A DNA stretch of 64,000 nucleotides from Fragum whitleyi (taxonomy: Eukaryota; Mollusca; Bivalvia; Cardiida; Cardiidae). Location: assembly GCA_948146395.1 (NCBI GenBank), contig OX411558.1, forward strand, positions 37,398,850 to 37,462,849. The letters run 5' to 3'. The notes under the pieces were generated by a model. That model was not told where the DNA came from and ran no database searches. It saw nothing but the letters and a program-made list of their open reading frames with translations. Both the position numbers and the translations under genes were made by a program. This document shows positions 32,691-43,376 of this stretch, piece by piece. How positions within the stretch are numbered: the stretch's first letter is position 1; the number at the start of each line of letters is the position of its first letter.

Positions 32691-35230
32691 ATACAGGAAT
32701 TGACACTGAAAGTGTCCTTGGATCCCATAGATTCCAAATAATTGCAAGAAATCCTTTCAGTTCAAAGCTAAGGATCTTGTAACTTGGTATCCTGAAACCA
32801 CCAGGAGAGCTATATCTGGACTATATGGAGGGGAATAACTCTGATAGAACTTGTTGTGTGTCTTGCCTCGGGTATCCTGCATCGTCAACTTTCTTAACAC
32901 TACTTCTCCTTAACCAGAATGTTCCTTGGGTGACCCTTTATCATAATTTGTTTGCGAAATTGTGATAGGCCCATAAATGTGGATGTTGCAGGGCTGGGCT
33001 CATTTTGAGCCTGAAATCTCTGAACGACATCTCCTGAACCACTGGGCAGTTTTCAATGAAACTTTACCAGAATGTTACTTTGGTGACTCTTTTCACGAAA
33101 TTGTTTGCTAAATTCTGATTGGCCTATAGATATTGGCGTGGCAGGTGTAGGCTTATTTTGAGCCTGAAATATTTGAACAACATCTCCTCCTGAACCACTG
33201 GGCTGATTTCAATGAAACTTTACCAGCATATTCCTTGGGTGACCCTTTTCACAAAATTGTTTGCTTAATTCTTATTGGCCTTTAGATATGGGCGTGGCAG
33301 GGCAGGGCTTATTTTGAGCCTGAAATATTTTGAATGACATCTCCTCCTGAACCACTTGGCTGATTTCAATGAAACTTTACCAGAATATTCCTTGCGTGAC
33401 CCTTTTCAAAAATTGTTTGCAAAATTTTGATTTGCCTATAAATATGGGCGTGGCAGGTTGGGGCTCATTTTGAGCCCGATATCTTTGAACTACATCTCCT
33501 GAACCACTAAGCCATTTTTTCTTAACTTAACCAGAATGTTCCTTGGGTGACCCTTTATCACATTTTGTTTTCAAAATTGTGATAGGCCCATAAATGTGGA
33601 TGTTGCAGGGCTGGGCTCATTTTGAGCCTGAAATCTCTGAACGACATCTCCTGAACCACTGGGCAGTTTTCAATGAAACTTTACCAGAATGTTACTTTGG
33701 TGACTCTTTTCACGAAATTGTTTGCTAAATTCTGATTGGCCTATAGATATGGGTGTGGCAGGTGTAGGCTTATTTTGAGCCTGAAATATTTGAACGACAT
33801 CTCCTCCTGAACCACTGGGCTGATTTCAATGAAACTTTACCAGCATATTCCTTGGGTGACCCTTTTCACAAAATTGTTTGCTTAATTCTTATTGGCCTTT
33901 AGATATGGGCGTGGCAGGGCAGGGCTTATTTAGAGCCTGAAATATTTTGAATGACATCTCCTCCTGAACCACTGGGATGATTTCAATGAAACTCTTCCAG
34001 AATGTTCTATGGGTGACCCTTTTCAGAAATCATTCTCAAAATTTTGATTCGCCCATTTATATGGGCATGGCAGGGCGGGGTATATTTTAAGCTGGACTTC
34101 TTGAAAGACATCTCCTGAACCATTGGGCAGATTTCAATGAAACTTTACCAGAATATTCCTTGCGTGACCCTTTTCAAAAATTGTTTGCAAAATTTTGATT
34201 TGCCAATAAATATGGGCGTTGCAGGTTGGGGCTCATTTTGAGCCCGATATCTTTGAACGACATCTCCTGAACCACTAAGCCATTTTTTCTTAACTTAACC
34301 AGAATGTTCCTTGGGTGACCCTTTATCACATTTTGTTTGCAAAATTGTGATAGGCCCATAAATGTGGATGTTGCAGGGCTGGGCTCATTTTGAGCCTGAA
34401 ATCTCTGAACGACATCTCCTACTTAACCACTGGGCAGTTTTCAATGAAACTTTACAAGAATGTTACTTTGGTGACCCTTTTCAAGAAATTGTTTGCTAAA
34501 TTCTGATTGGCCTATAGATATTGGCTTGGCAGGTGTAGGCTTATTTTGAGCCCAATATATTTGAACGACATCTCCTCCTGAACCACTGAGCTGCTTTCAA
34601 TGAAACTTTACCAGAATGTTCCTTAGGTGACCCTTTTCACAAAATTGTTTGCTAAATTCTGATTGGCCTATAGATATGGGCGTGGCAGGACAGGACTTAT
34701 TTTGAGCCTGAAATGTTTTGAATGACATCTCCTCCTGAACCATTGGGCTTATTTCAATATAACTCTTCCAGAATGTACTTTGGGTTGCTGGTCTTATTTT
34801 GAGCCTGCACTCTTTGAAAGACATCTCCTCCTGAACCATTTGGCAGATTTCAATGAAACTTTACCAGAATGTTCCTTAGGTGACCTTCTTCAAAAATTGT
34901 GCGCAAAATTTTAATTGGCCCATAAATATGGGCGTGGCAGGTCAGGGCTTATTTTGAGCCCAATATATCTTTGAACAATATCTCCTGAACCAATGGGCCA
35001 TTTTTTCTAAACTTTTCCAGAATGTTCCTTGGGTGACCCTTTTTATAAAATTTTTGCAAAATTTTGATACAACAATAAATATGGGTGTGTCAGCAGGGTC
35101 TTTTATCACTGTAAAATTTTTGGAAAAACAATCCCTCTTCAACATTGGGAAAATGTGATTGAATTTGCCTGAAAGTTTCTTGGATGAGATCCACTGGACC
35201 AATAAAATTCAGGTGAGCAGTTTAGGGACA
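32690..35230 (-). mobile_element. Element T3: array of about 14 units of 151-157 bp
   Basis: AATGTT/AATATT words in the ACTTTACCAGAATGTTCC context recur at 33071, 33227, 33384, 33535, 33688, 33844, 34001, 34152, 34303, 34459, 34615 and 34772. After one shortened unit of 96 bp they resume at 34868 and 35021. Units alternate between types, giving higher-order repeats (see findings). The right end is AGGTGAGCAGTTTAGGGACA then CCCTCTTGTTT. Frames on the minus strand (e.g. 34174-34359, 34597-34839) are by-products of the repeat. It shares the CCTTGGGTGACCCTTT core with T2. Confidence 0.85.
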
Positions 35231-35548
35231 TTCTGACCCTCTTGTTTGCATTATCCAGTGCCTGAAGCTGATCTTTGATACCCGTAGGTTGGTATAGTGC
35301 CCTTGTTTTATACTATGTTCTGTCACAAAAACTGAAATTTTTAACTTAAATCCCTCCAAATTTTTTTTTCATTTTCATGTTGTTGTCTTTTTTCAGAGTT
35401 CAATTTTATCATGACTATTCAATGTTGTTTGTTTGATTGGCTGTCACCTGAAAAAGGACCTTCTTGAACATAAATTTAGTTTGGCAAATTCGCCAGAAAA
35501 AGATTATCTAGATTGATCAACTTTATGGCAATTCTGATTTGTGGACAG

Positions 35549-35583
35549 CTACAAGGGAACAGCTCTGGTAATTCTGAAGAAGT
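35549..35583 (+). CDS. Candidate short exon of an unidentified gene
   Basis: GTGGACAG precedes 35549 and GTAAGT follows from 35584, a strong donor. Read in the frame with two bases left over at the donor, the 35 bp encode LQGNSSGNSEE plus GT. That phase fits the exon-like segment at 38240, joining to give valine. The frame also stays open upstream to an ATG at 35525, so the exon may be longer or be the first. The acceptor has a weak pyrimidine tract. Support is splice signals and phase only; no domain is recognised. Confidence 0.2.
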
Positions 35584-35672
35584 GTAAGTCTTAATTCTTT
35601 TCATACTTGCAAAATTGTTCCAAAATCAAAGTGCTAAAAGAACTTGAATCACAAAATGTGAGTTAATATTTA

Positions 35673-35904
35673 TTAACCCTTTGCCGTTTCATCCCTGCTT
35701 TTTACGTGTCTGTGATTTTATGATTAAGAAAACATTGTGAAAAAAGAAGAAATTGCTTATGACAAGCAATTTCTTCTTTTTCCACACTATTTTCTACCCT
35801 ATTGCATGGTTATTTTTCAAATTAAATCCACTTTAAATATTTGTCTGCAAAACCTTTGAATTTGGACAGTTCCAAAATTTTGTAAAACAGAAAAGGAGGG
35901 TTAA
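35673..35904. mobile_element. Group B TTAA-bordered MITE, complete
   Basis: TTAACCCTTTGCCGTTTCAT at the left, with the right end inverted as TTAACCCTCC. The interior has a hairpin GAAGAAATTGCTTATGACAA / GCAATTTCTTC, then CTTTGAATTTGGACAG. TTAA at both borders fits a piggyBac-type target duplication. Other copies: 46655-48548 and 57136-57364. Confidence 0.8.
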
Positions 35905-35934
35905 GAAAATAGAATAAGTTTAAAAAGGAAATAT

Positions 35935-36310
35935 AGACAAAGATCAGATTGCAGATAGGTAAAGACTGATTCTTCTCTATGCCTGGTGCTAAAGTAGGAT
36001 TTTGTTTGTTTGAATGGGGATTATGCCGCTTTTAACAATCTTTCAGTTGTACTGTGGTGTCTGGAGCACCTCACAATGGATTTCTGGTATTTCTCAAACT
36101 ATTCCTACCATTACAGTCTTTTCTAGCCTCCAGCTGCTATCTCACATAGGTCTAGGATTATCAACCAATTGGTGAGAGACAAATAGCCACGAAGAATCAG
36201 TGCCGTCATCAGGGATCAAACCTGGGACCTCTAGTCCATCAAGGTACCAACTGCGCTATAACGGCAACCTACTATACTAGGAATATTCAGGGTTCATACG
36301 CTTGGCTCTC
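35935..36310. mobile_element. Group A MITE remnant split by a SINE
   Basis: AGACAAAGATCAGATTGCAG then GACTGATTCTTCTCTATGC and CTAAAGTAGGA at the left, with AGGAATATTCAGGGTTCA resuming at about 36281. The interrupting SINE is 36004-36265. No TTAA termini remain. Confidence 0.55.
36004..36265 (-). mobile_element. SINE family S, nearly full length
   Basis: Reverse orientation. Inverse box A AACTGCGCTATAAC at about 36248-36261 and inverse box B GATCAAACCTGGGACC at about 36216-36231. The body runs back to TGTTTGAATGGGGATTATG. Inserted in a group A remnant. Confidence 0.8.
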
Positions 36311-36319
36311 TCATAAATT

Positions 36320-38235
36320 GACAATTTGTTTGAAAAAAAAAAATCAAAATTCAGCAAGATAAGGATTTAAGTCATTACCTCTTTCTGATTTACTCCAATT
36401 CTATAAATCATAGCACTGAAAGTGCTGACGATTGTAAAATTACAATAAAAGGAAAATGACCTGACCTAAGTTCATATCTAGCTCAGATATACATTTCTCA
36501 ACATATGTTGTCGATCGTCAACCAAAGTATTGTAATTACAAGGTTTCGATAACTTTCGGCATTATACCGGGTGTAGTTTAAAGATTGATTGTCTGAACCA
36601 TTGGGTATAAAAGGAAAGAAATGACAATTAGATGATCTAGGTTATCATTCTTATTTTGTAATGTAATTGATTCTCCGTAATCTCATAATTAAAATTATTG
36701 TGTTATCTGCTTTAAAAATGTTATAAAAGGAATAATTAATTGTTCCATGATTTTCAATATCAAATAAAGAAAGAAAGGGTTTGTGTTTATATAAACACGT
36801 AAAAATTGCAGACACTTGTCTCAAGATTGGCTTTCGCATGTTGAAAAAGTAAAGTAAAACCTCTTTGCATAAACCTTTATCGCACGACCTGAATGCTTTA
36901 CTTTACCTGCTAGGGCTGTATCGGTATTCATGTGTATTCTGGTATTTCCATTAATTGGCCATTGTTTTATATACATTAGTAGTGTCAGGGGAGGTTACCA
37001 TTCCAGTAATTCCATTCACCAAGTTTCCATGAGTGACCTCCCATAGACCATTGAGAAACAAGGGGCAAATTACTCACTCTGCCTGAAAAGTAGTTCTATG
37101 CAAGCAAAACATTCACCTGATCTCAGAATTGCATATGATTTCGCACTTAACAGAAGTCTTTGAGGTTTCAACAATTATATAGAATCCTTGTTTCACTCCA
37201 TTTTTAAAATGCATAGTTGTCAGACGGATACAATTCTTGAAAAAGAGTAAATTGAATCTTAGCGAGTACTACTGTTTTGAAAACCTATTAACATCTGACA
37301 GGATTGTTCTTACGCGGTATTAACACTGGTGAACGTAAATGTCCACAAAAAACTAGTAGGACTATAATTGAGTGTCTTTAAACGGAGGTACAGATAAGAG
37401 GGGGTAACTCTATTGTTATGAGCAGAAAAGCATTGTCTTTCTCTACCCACAACACAGGGTTGACTGTTGAAGCTGGCGGTCATGTTGCTTGTTGGTTTAT
37501 ATGCCGCAAATAGGATGAATATATTGACACAAAGTAGATTTTTAAGGTTTAATGAATGTTCAACAATTGATATAACAAATTGTTCACATAGTAATTTCCA
37601 CAATCCAAAAGTATTCAAAAGGCAATCATAAAGGTTAAAAGTCCAAAAGTTCACAAAGTTTTCTAATTTTGCTGACACAAAGTCTTGATCCTACGAAGGT
37701 CTTTTCTTACTGATTTGATCATAAAGTAATGAATTTGACAAACAGCATAGCAACCAATCATTGTTGACTACAAGTTCTATAATCAGGATTAATTTGTAAT
37801 AAAAGATAAATAAAAGGAAATTTCGGTTCTGACAAAGGTGTGAATGGCTTCCTTGATAGAGTATTAATATAGAAATCTTAAGTATGGGATTTGAATGTAA
37901 CAGGAAGGAATAGAAAAGCTTTAGTAAGACAACAAATAATTAATTTAAAGATATAGCCAGTTCCAACATGAAAAACAAGAAAAGTGAATAAATGCAATTA
38001 TTTGAGAAAATACATAACATTGAATAAATTATTTAAAATCTCTAGGGAAAAGGCTTTAATTTGATACTAAATATGGTAACTTTATTAGTATGATTCAAAA
38101 TTTGTATTTTCAGACAATTACTGTATATTATGCAAAATTTTGAATCATAATACCAGTATAAAATTATTCTTCTCAATTTCACTCTTGTGTAACCATTTTT
38201 CTGTCCCACATGCAAAATGCAAGTCATTCATCTCT
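36320..38235. other. AT-rich sequence, candidate intron
   Basis: Lies between two exon candidates. A family K terminus (GAGGTACAGATAAGAGGGGG) at 37384-37404 is the only recognised element. The 122-codon minus-strand frame at 37310-37678 has no recognisable motif. Confidence 0.45.
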
Positions 38236-38239
38236 TCAG

Positions 38240-38382
38240 GGTAAGCAGCATAGGGTCCACTGAGCCATCCCCCTACTACCTCCCCCCTCTTCAGCATCCT
38301 ACCCCCTCTGGAATTGGGCAAACATTTTCGGCAAAGATGTGGTTATCAAGTCAGAAAAAATTACAGTATTATTTAGTTAGCG
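38240..38382 (+). CDS. Candidate exon, proline/serine-rich, unidentified gene
   Basis: Preceded by CATCTCTTCAG and followed by GTGAGT. Open throughout in one frame, entering with one base (phase 2) and leaving with one base (phase 1). The product begins VSSIGSTEPSPYYLPPLQHP and continues with a TPSGIGQTFSAKM stretch, so it would be a disordered Pro/Ser-rich segment. The GC content of its first 100 bp is clearly higher than the flanks. Entry phase fits 35549-35583 and exit phase fits 55780-56004. The last 40 bp are AT-rich and may be beyond the true donor. No family recognised. Confidence 0.35.
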
Positions 38383-38407
38383 GTGAGTATAATGTTGATA
38401 CAACAAT

Positions 38408-38484
38408 TCAAGGGGTCAGCGCAATATTATTTTAAGTGCCTATATATTTATAGGCGATTACAATAGTATTATGCTGACCCCTTG
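38408..38484. repeat. Hairpin family P
   Basis: CAAGGGGTCAGCGCAATATT and TAAGTGCCTATA face TATAGGCGATTAC and ATGCTGACCCCTTG. It starts 26 bp beyond the candidate exon donor. Confidence 0.75.
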
Positions 38485-39065
38485 ACTTTAAAATACAACA
38501 CTTTGCTCATCCACTTTGGAATGATATAAGAAAATTTAAAAAAAAAAAAAAGTTGAAAATTGGACCCTCGATCCTCAGAAAAATACTTGCACTACGGAAA
38601 AGGTACTGTAGTCTACCAAGACACAAGAAATGAATGTACATGATATTTTGGCTTCTCTCTTGTGTTAAAATATTTGTCCGCTATCAAAAACGCATATTGT
38701 GCAGCATGCATATTGTATAAAGGGAAACAAGCTCAGCGTAACCTTGAAAGTGCAAATTTTCCAATACCGTGTGATACATCCGATTTATCGTTGGTGTGCC
38801 AAAGTCAAATACCTCAGCTGGTATGAATATTCAAGAGAGGGCGGAGTTATGGTTGACCTAAATATTCATAATTTACGGTCTGTCGCCCAAAGGTAGATAC
38901 CTCTGCAGATGATTGCATAATATGCCTGTTACAACCCTTTAATTTTTTTTTATCCTAGCTAATATCCTGGAGAAAAAAGGTGTTTTTCCTATGAGATAAG
39001 GAGATGAAGAGAATATTTTTGTGGGGCTTGACTTCTTTCACAAGTGCATGGATTCTAAGTCCTTT

Positions 39066-39193
39066 GGTTTGTTTGAATTGGTTTTACGCCGCTTTCAACA
39101 ATTTCGCAGTTATATCGCAGCAGCCGGAGCACCTAACAATGGGTTCCTGGTATTTCTTTCACCTGTACTACCATTACACCCTTTCCTAGCCTG
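39066..39193 (-). mobile_element. SINE family S, 3' part only
   Basis: GTTTGAATTGGTTTTACGCC, ACAATTTCGCAGTTATATCG, AGCCGGAGCACCTAACAATG and TTTCTTTCACCTGTACTACC, ending at CTTTCCTAGCCTGCGACA. The 5' half and head are absent. Confidence 0.75.
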
Positions 39194-39800
39194 CGACATT
39201 ATTGCCAATAATAGTGAAAGTGACTATAGGCCATTTATATAATTCAAGATCATTGCCCTGGCAGGGCTGAGCCTAAGTATTGGTTCCTTCCATTTTGGGA
39301 TAATGTAATTCGGCTTTCATTTACAAATTACACAGTTTAATAGATAGTAGACATCAACGGTTGGTAACCAATTCCAAGTAATTTCAGGTTGGACAAGCTG
39401 AAGTTACGAGGATTTGGAAACCATACGATTAAATGTATTCACAACAAGAAATTATTCTAAACTGCATTTGAATACTCTAATGTTCAAGAGAAAAAGTAAA
39501 ATACGGATGTTATATGCGCAATCTAAGGTTTTCACTCCAGTAACTTAAGAGTCATAATTTAAAAGTTATTTCATCTTCAGATGATTACATCTTTTGAAAT
39601 CTGCAATGTAATTCAAATGTTGGACTAGTGCAAAATTGTAAGTGTGAAAACATTAACTCTTGTCTTACTGAATAATTTTTTTTTGCAAAATTGGATTACA
39701 ATTCATTTGGCTGATCCAGAGTTACTATAAGAGGGGGTTGTTGTCGGTCTAGAATTCAAATAATTAATCTCATGGTATCCCTATCTATATAGATATATTT
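39194..39800. other. AT-rich sequence without recognised genes
   Basis: GTTGGTAACCAATTCC and GGATTTGGAAACCATACG at 39360-39430 are paralleled at 55205-55260 (GTTGGGTTACCAAAGCC, GGATTTGGTAACCCAAAG), indicating a dispersed foldback repeat. Confidence 0.45.
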
Positions 39801-39803
39801 TAA

Positions 39804-40050
39804 TTAACCCTTGTCATGCTGAACCCGGAATATTCCTGCTTTGGTAGGAGCTATAGGCAAACATCAGTCTGCACATATGTGCAGTCTGATGTTAGTCTAC
39901 ACCACCTGTTTCTCACTTTCAGACCAGAATAGTCAATAGATTTAGTTTTTCAAATAAAAATTGACCAACAGTTGGTACTTTCAGTGTTTTTTGCCCTTTG
40001 ATTTAGATGCAAATCTTTAGCCAAAATTTATTCAGCATGACAAGGGTTAA
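39804..40050. mobile_element. Group A piggyBac-type MITE, complete
   Basis: TTAACCCTTGTCATGCTGA at the left and its exact inverse TCAGCATGACAAGGGTTAA at the right, with TTAA at both borders (39804-39807, 40047-40050). Next to the left end is CCCGGAATATTCCTGC, then a hairpin with AACATCAGTCTGCACATATG facing TGCAGTCTGATGTTAG. About 247 bp, non-coding. The first 30 or so bases nearly match the terminus at 40783, making it a likely substrate of the transposase encoded next door. Confidence 0.88.
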
Positions 40051-40213
40051 TTTCAAGTTCCTGTGATTCGAACACTGAAAAAAAGGGGGTCGTTTTCCTT
40101 GCTTTGCAACAATTTTGGCTACAGTGGGGAAAGTTTAAAAAAAAAGGCGTTTTTCCCGTTTTTCAACAATTTTGGCTACAGATGGGGAAAGGTTCAGCAT
40201 GACAAGGGTTAAC
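40051..40213. mobile_element. Second group A right terminus with a 54-bp duplication
   Basis: TTCAGCATGACAAGGGTTAA ends at about 40212. Upstream, AACAATTTTGGCTACAG and GGGGAAAG occur twice about 54 bp apart. No matching left end adjoins it. Confidence 0.65.
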
Positions 40214-40492
40214 TGCATTTTTGAGGGGATTATAAGAATGAATCCTGGAATCATGCAAGTACCTAAAAGATGTTAACAGACACCTACAGCTAAGCCCAAA
40301 TGAAAATGGTGTTAAACCCAAAACTAGCAAACAGGAAAAGGCACCAATTAATGATCTTCACAGGCTTATCATATTATACATCATATATATAAACAAATGT
40401 ATATTGATTAGAAGAATAATGCTTAAGAAATCATTTATCTTAATAACAATTAAAAAAAATGTCTCCATTTTCCATAGCTGATACGGATTATA

Positions 40493-40782
40493 TTAACCCT
40501 TGTCATGCTATATATAATATATAAGGCAAATAGTGTGAGCTGAATATTTTTCTATATAATTTTAAATTATGGGTGTATTACTTTTGAGGTTCTGTGTAAA
40601 ACACAGTATTTGTGAAATGTTGTAATATTATACATCGTTGGAAAGGTATTAAGTCGAACTATATGATTATTAAAGAATTTTTTTTTTCATAACTGGTTAC
40701 CTGAAAAACTACAGGTAAAAACAGGTAAATGTAACAAAACTGTGTAACTATGTTTGAAAAACAATAAAACTAACATAAACTC
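40493..40782. mobile_element. Solo left terminus of a piggyBac-type element
   Basis: TTAACCCTTGTCATGCTATA begins at 40493, followed by AGTGTGAGCTGAATATTT. The latter recalls CTGTGAGCTGGTCCCGG near the terminus at 40783. It looks like an older related element cut short by the one at 40783. Confidence 0.5.
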
Positions 40783-40863
40783 TTAACCCTAGTCATGCTG
40801 ATCCCGGAATATTCCGGGATACGACGTCGAGTACTGTGAGCTGGTCCCGGAATATTCCGGGTT
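40783..40863 (+). mobile_element. Left terminus of the autonomous piggyBac element
   Basis: TTAACCCTAGTCATGCTGA starts at the TTAA of 40783-40786. Immediately inside, CCCGGAATATTCCGGG occurs twice, at about 40803-40818 and 40845-40860, with ACGACGTCGAGTACTGTGAG between. Such repeated palindromes next to a terminus are the usual form of transposase-binding subterminal sites. The right terminus of this element was not found downstream of the coding sequence. Confidence 0.75.
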
Positions 40864-41043
40864 TGGGGGTTTCCCAATAACGACAACTCCTGTATCATAA
40901 ACCCTCGGCCAATCGTATTTTAACCTTCGGGAAAGCCTCTAGTGATCACTAGGCAACCCATTAAACCTCGTTTTGATACTTTGTTAACTTGTTTTCATTG
41001 GTTATTTGGCGAAAAATTGCGACCTAATTGTACGTCATTCAAA
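40864..41043 (+). promoter_or_regulatory. Probable transposase promoter and 5' UTR
   Basis: CCAAT at 40909-40913, an inverted CCAAT (ATTGG) at about 40998-41002 and a CRE-like TACGTCA at 41031-41037 lie between the terminus and the ATG at 41044. No clear TATA box. The stretch is less AT-rich than its surroundings. Assignment follows from position; no transcript evidence. Confidence 0.4.
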
Positions 41044-42801
41044 ATGGCTGACTTCCTGCGGGAGATCTTCCAGGACGAATCGTCCGACGAAGAATTTGAC
41101 GGCTTTTCGTCCGATGACGAAGAAAACCATGCAGAACCCGATTTAGGGAATATCATTAATGATGATTTCATGAGAAATTGGTCGGTAGGTGACCGTAATA
41201 GGTTTGATTTGCCCTTTACAGGTAACCCGGGATTAAGTCCGAGAATTCGTCTGCCCGTAAATCCGACCCCCCTGGATTTCCTTGGTCTTTTTGTTACCGA
41301 GGATGATTTTTTGACAATGTCTAACGAAACAAATCGTTATGCAGCCCAATTTCTACAGTCTAATGCATTGAAACCGCATTCAAGATTCAATAAGTGGGTC
41401 GAAACTACCCCCGATGAAATGAGGGTATTTTTCGGCATGACGCTCGCTATGGGCCTTGTCGTCCAGCTTGATGTTTCTGAATATTGGACAACTAATGAGG
41501 TCAATGAAACCCCTTTCTTCAAAACACTCATGTCAAGAGATAGATTTTGGCTGTTGATGAGTTTTTTTCATCTAGCCAACAATGAAGACATGGTGAGAAG
41601 GGGACAGCCAGGGCATGACCCCTTATTCAAGCTTCGCTCAGTTTACAAAAACATTATTAGAAGGTTTCATCAGGTGTATATTCCTAACCAACAACTGTCA
41701 CTTGATGAAGGTATGGTACCTTGGCGTGGTAATTTGTCCTTCAGAGTTTATAACCCTGACAAGCCTAAAAAATATGGCATTAAAGCTTACATGATATGTG
41801 ATGCTACTAATGGTTACTGTGCCAAATTCAAACTTTATACAGGTAAGTTGCCGACCCAGCCAAGTGAATTTGGAGCTACATATGACCTTGTCATGGACAT
41901 GATGAGAAATTATTTTGGTCAAGGTTACCATCTTTACATGGATAACTATTACAGTTCTCCTAAATTATATGTAGACCTATTTGAGCTTGATGTTGGAGCC
42001 ACAGGTACTTTGCGGCCAAATAGAAAAGGTGTTCCGCAAGCGTTGAAAGACAAAAAGGTAGAAAAGGGTCAAATCTGCACAATGAAAAATAGAAATTTAA
42101 TTATTACTAAGTACCATGATAGAAAAGTTGTCTATTTAATGAGTTCTCTGTTAGATTCAACTTTTGTACCAACAGGTAAGGTAAATCCAAGAACTCATGA
42201 GCCAGTTCTTAGACCAAATCTAGTTGTCTCCTATGATAAATTCATGGGTGGGGTAGATAGATCTGATCAGATGGTGTCTTATGCCACTTTCAACAACAGA
42301 ACATTGAAATGGTGGAAAAGAGTGTTTTTTCATGTAGTATCCTTGTCTGTCCTGAATGCCTATGTGGTTTACAAATCTCTTGGGGGTGGTGATACACCCC
42401 TTATGCTTCAGAGAAACTTCAGGCGAAAACTTGTCCAAGAACTAGTACAGTCTGTTGCTGTAGAGGATGTACCTGGTATGTCTGTAAGAAGCCCAGGCAG
42501 GCCCTCTACTGCATCAGAGCCTTTGCTTAGGTTACAAGGCAAACATTTTCCAGAGAAAATACCTACCTCGGGAAAAAAGAAAAACATCACAAGGTCTTGT
42601 GTTGTTTGTGTTCCCGCTCAACGGGAACTTTTAGAAAGGGCAGGCGAAAAAAGAAAAAGACCTGGGCGTGAATCGTCCTATCAGTGTGACAATTGTAAAA
42701 CTGCACTTTGTATTGACGTCTGCTTTAAGTTGTATCACACCCAGAAAGATTTTAAAGCAGCTTACAAAGCCCAAATAGCTGCCGAAAAGGAGAATAATTA
42801 G
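41044..42801 (+). CDS. piggyBac-family transposase, intact
   Basis: Encodes a 585-residue DDE transposase that would cut and paste TTAA-flanked DNA in the nucleus. The frame is open from 40942, but 41044 is its first ATG, in good context (CAAAATGG). Residues 11-30 are very acidic (DESSDEEFDGF), typical of these N-termini. The catalytic domain spans about 90-480. D221 lies in SLDEGMVPWRG, D300 in YMDNYYSS and D405 (or D408) in GGVDRSDQM; the spacing matches the family's DDD triad. The C-terminus has a cysteine-rich ribbon: C519xxC522, C548xxC551, C556, C560, H565. Length is normal, with no frameshift or internal stop. An ATTAAA at 43138 could serve in polyadenylation. Close to the vertebrate PGBD4-like branch by general appearance. 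An active or recently active transposon is favoured; domestication as a host gene is possible because the right terminus is not seen. Confidence 0.95.
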   Translation: MADFLREIFQDESSDEEFDGFSSDDEENHAEPDLGNIINDDFMRNWSVGDRNRFDLPFTGNPGLSPRIRLPVNPTPLDFLGLFVTEDDFLTMSNETNRYAAQFLQSNALKPHSRFNKWVETTPDEMRVFFGMTLAMGLVVQLDVSEYWTTNEVNETPFFKTLMSRDRFWLLMSFFHLANNEDMVRRGQPGHDPLFKLRSVYKNIIRRFHQVYIPNQQLSLDEGMVPWRGNLSFRVYNPDKPKKYGIKAYMICDATNGYCAKFKLYTGKLPTQPSEFGATYDLVMDMMRNYFGQGYHLYMDNYYSSPKLYVDLFELDVGATGTLRPNRKGVPQALKDKKVEKGQICTMKNRNLIITKYHDRKVVYLMSSLLDSTFVPTGKVNPRTHEPVLRPNLVVSYDKFMGGVDRSDQMVSYATFNNRTLKWWKRVFFHVVSLSVLNAYVVYKSLGGGDTPLMLQRNFRRKLVQELVQSVAVEDVPGMSVRSPGRPSTASEPLLRLQGKHFPEKIPTSGKKKNITRSCVVCVPAQRELLERAGEKRKRPGRESSYQCDNCKTALCIDVCFKLYHTQKDFKAAYKAQIAAEKENN

Positions 42802-43376
42802 TTTTTTTAAATTTTGTCACACCTGGGGCAGGTAAGTTAACGAGAAAATGTCAGGTGAGTTCCCAAATGAAATGGTAATAATCAAGTTATGAACAAGTCT
42901 CATTTTTCTATATGAATCATGTGAATTCCTATCAAGTTATAGGATTTCATGTAAAGCCTTTCTTGATAAACTTGTTTTTTACCTACCAATTTAATTAGTA
43001 GAATTTTTCTTACCTGTGCTTACCTGAGACTCGGACTTGGTCTGCTTCACTTGGAATTTGGTTATTAGGTAAATCAAAAGACAAGGTAAACAAATGTTAA
43101 GAGTGGTTCATAGTAACAAATTAGAGATTGTTTTCCCATTAAAGGCAAATCTTTACAGAATTTCCTAGGGAAAAGGGAAATAAGGAAAAGGTTCAAAACA
43201 AACTGCTAGAACCTTCTATAGATATGTGGCTTATTTTTCCAAGATGTTCTCTTCTTTTGTACCATAGGAAAGATAAGACTTTCAAAAACTTTGTGATCTT
43301 AAAAATATCTATCTGGAGCAGTCTAAAACTGTTGTCCTCTGGTTAGTGATGGGCAGATTAATTGATTATAATCGAT
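42802..43376 (+). other. Downstream region of the transposase gene
   Basis: Expected to hold the 3' UTR and right terminus. I find ATTAAA at 43138-43143 but no AGCATGACTAGGGTTAA-type end before the SINE at 43377. The end may be lost, diverged or moved away by insertions. Confidence 0.5.

Noticed and set aside
34174..35202. Three minus-strand frames with similar peptides (MVQEEMSFK-like)
   Set aside because: They are translations of the 155-bp tandem units; the same word occurs in each unit. Not a repeat protein gene.
40942..41043. 34-codon N-terminal extension of the transposase frame
   Set aside because: The frame opens at 40942 with GTG, not ATG. The first ATG is at 41044, in good context, and starts the acidic N-terminus typical of the family.
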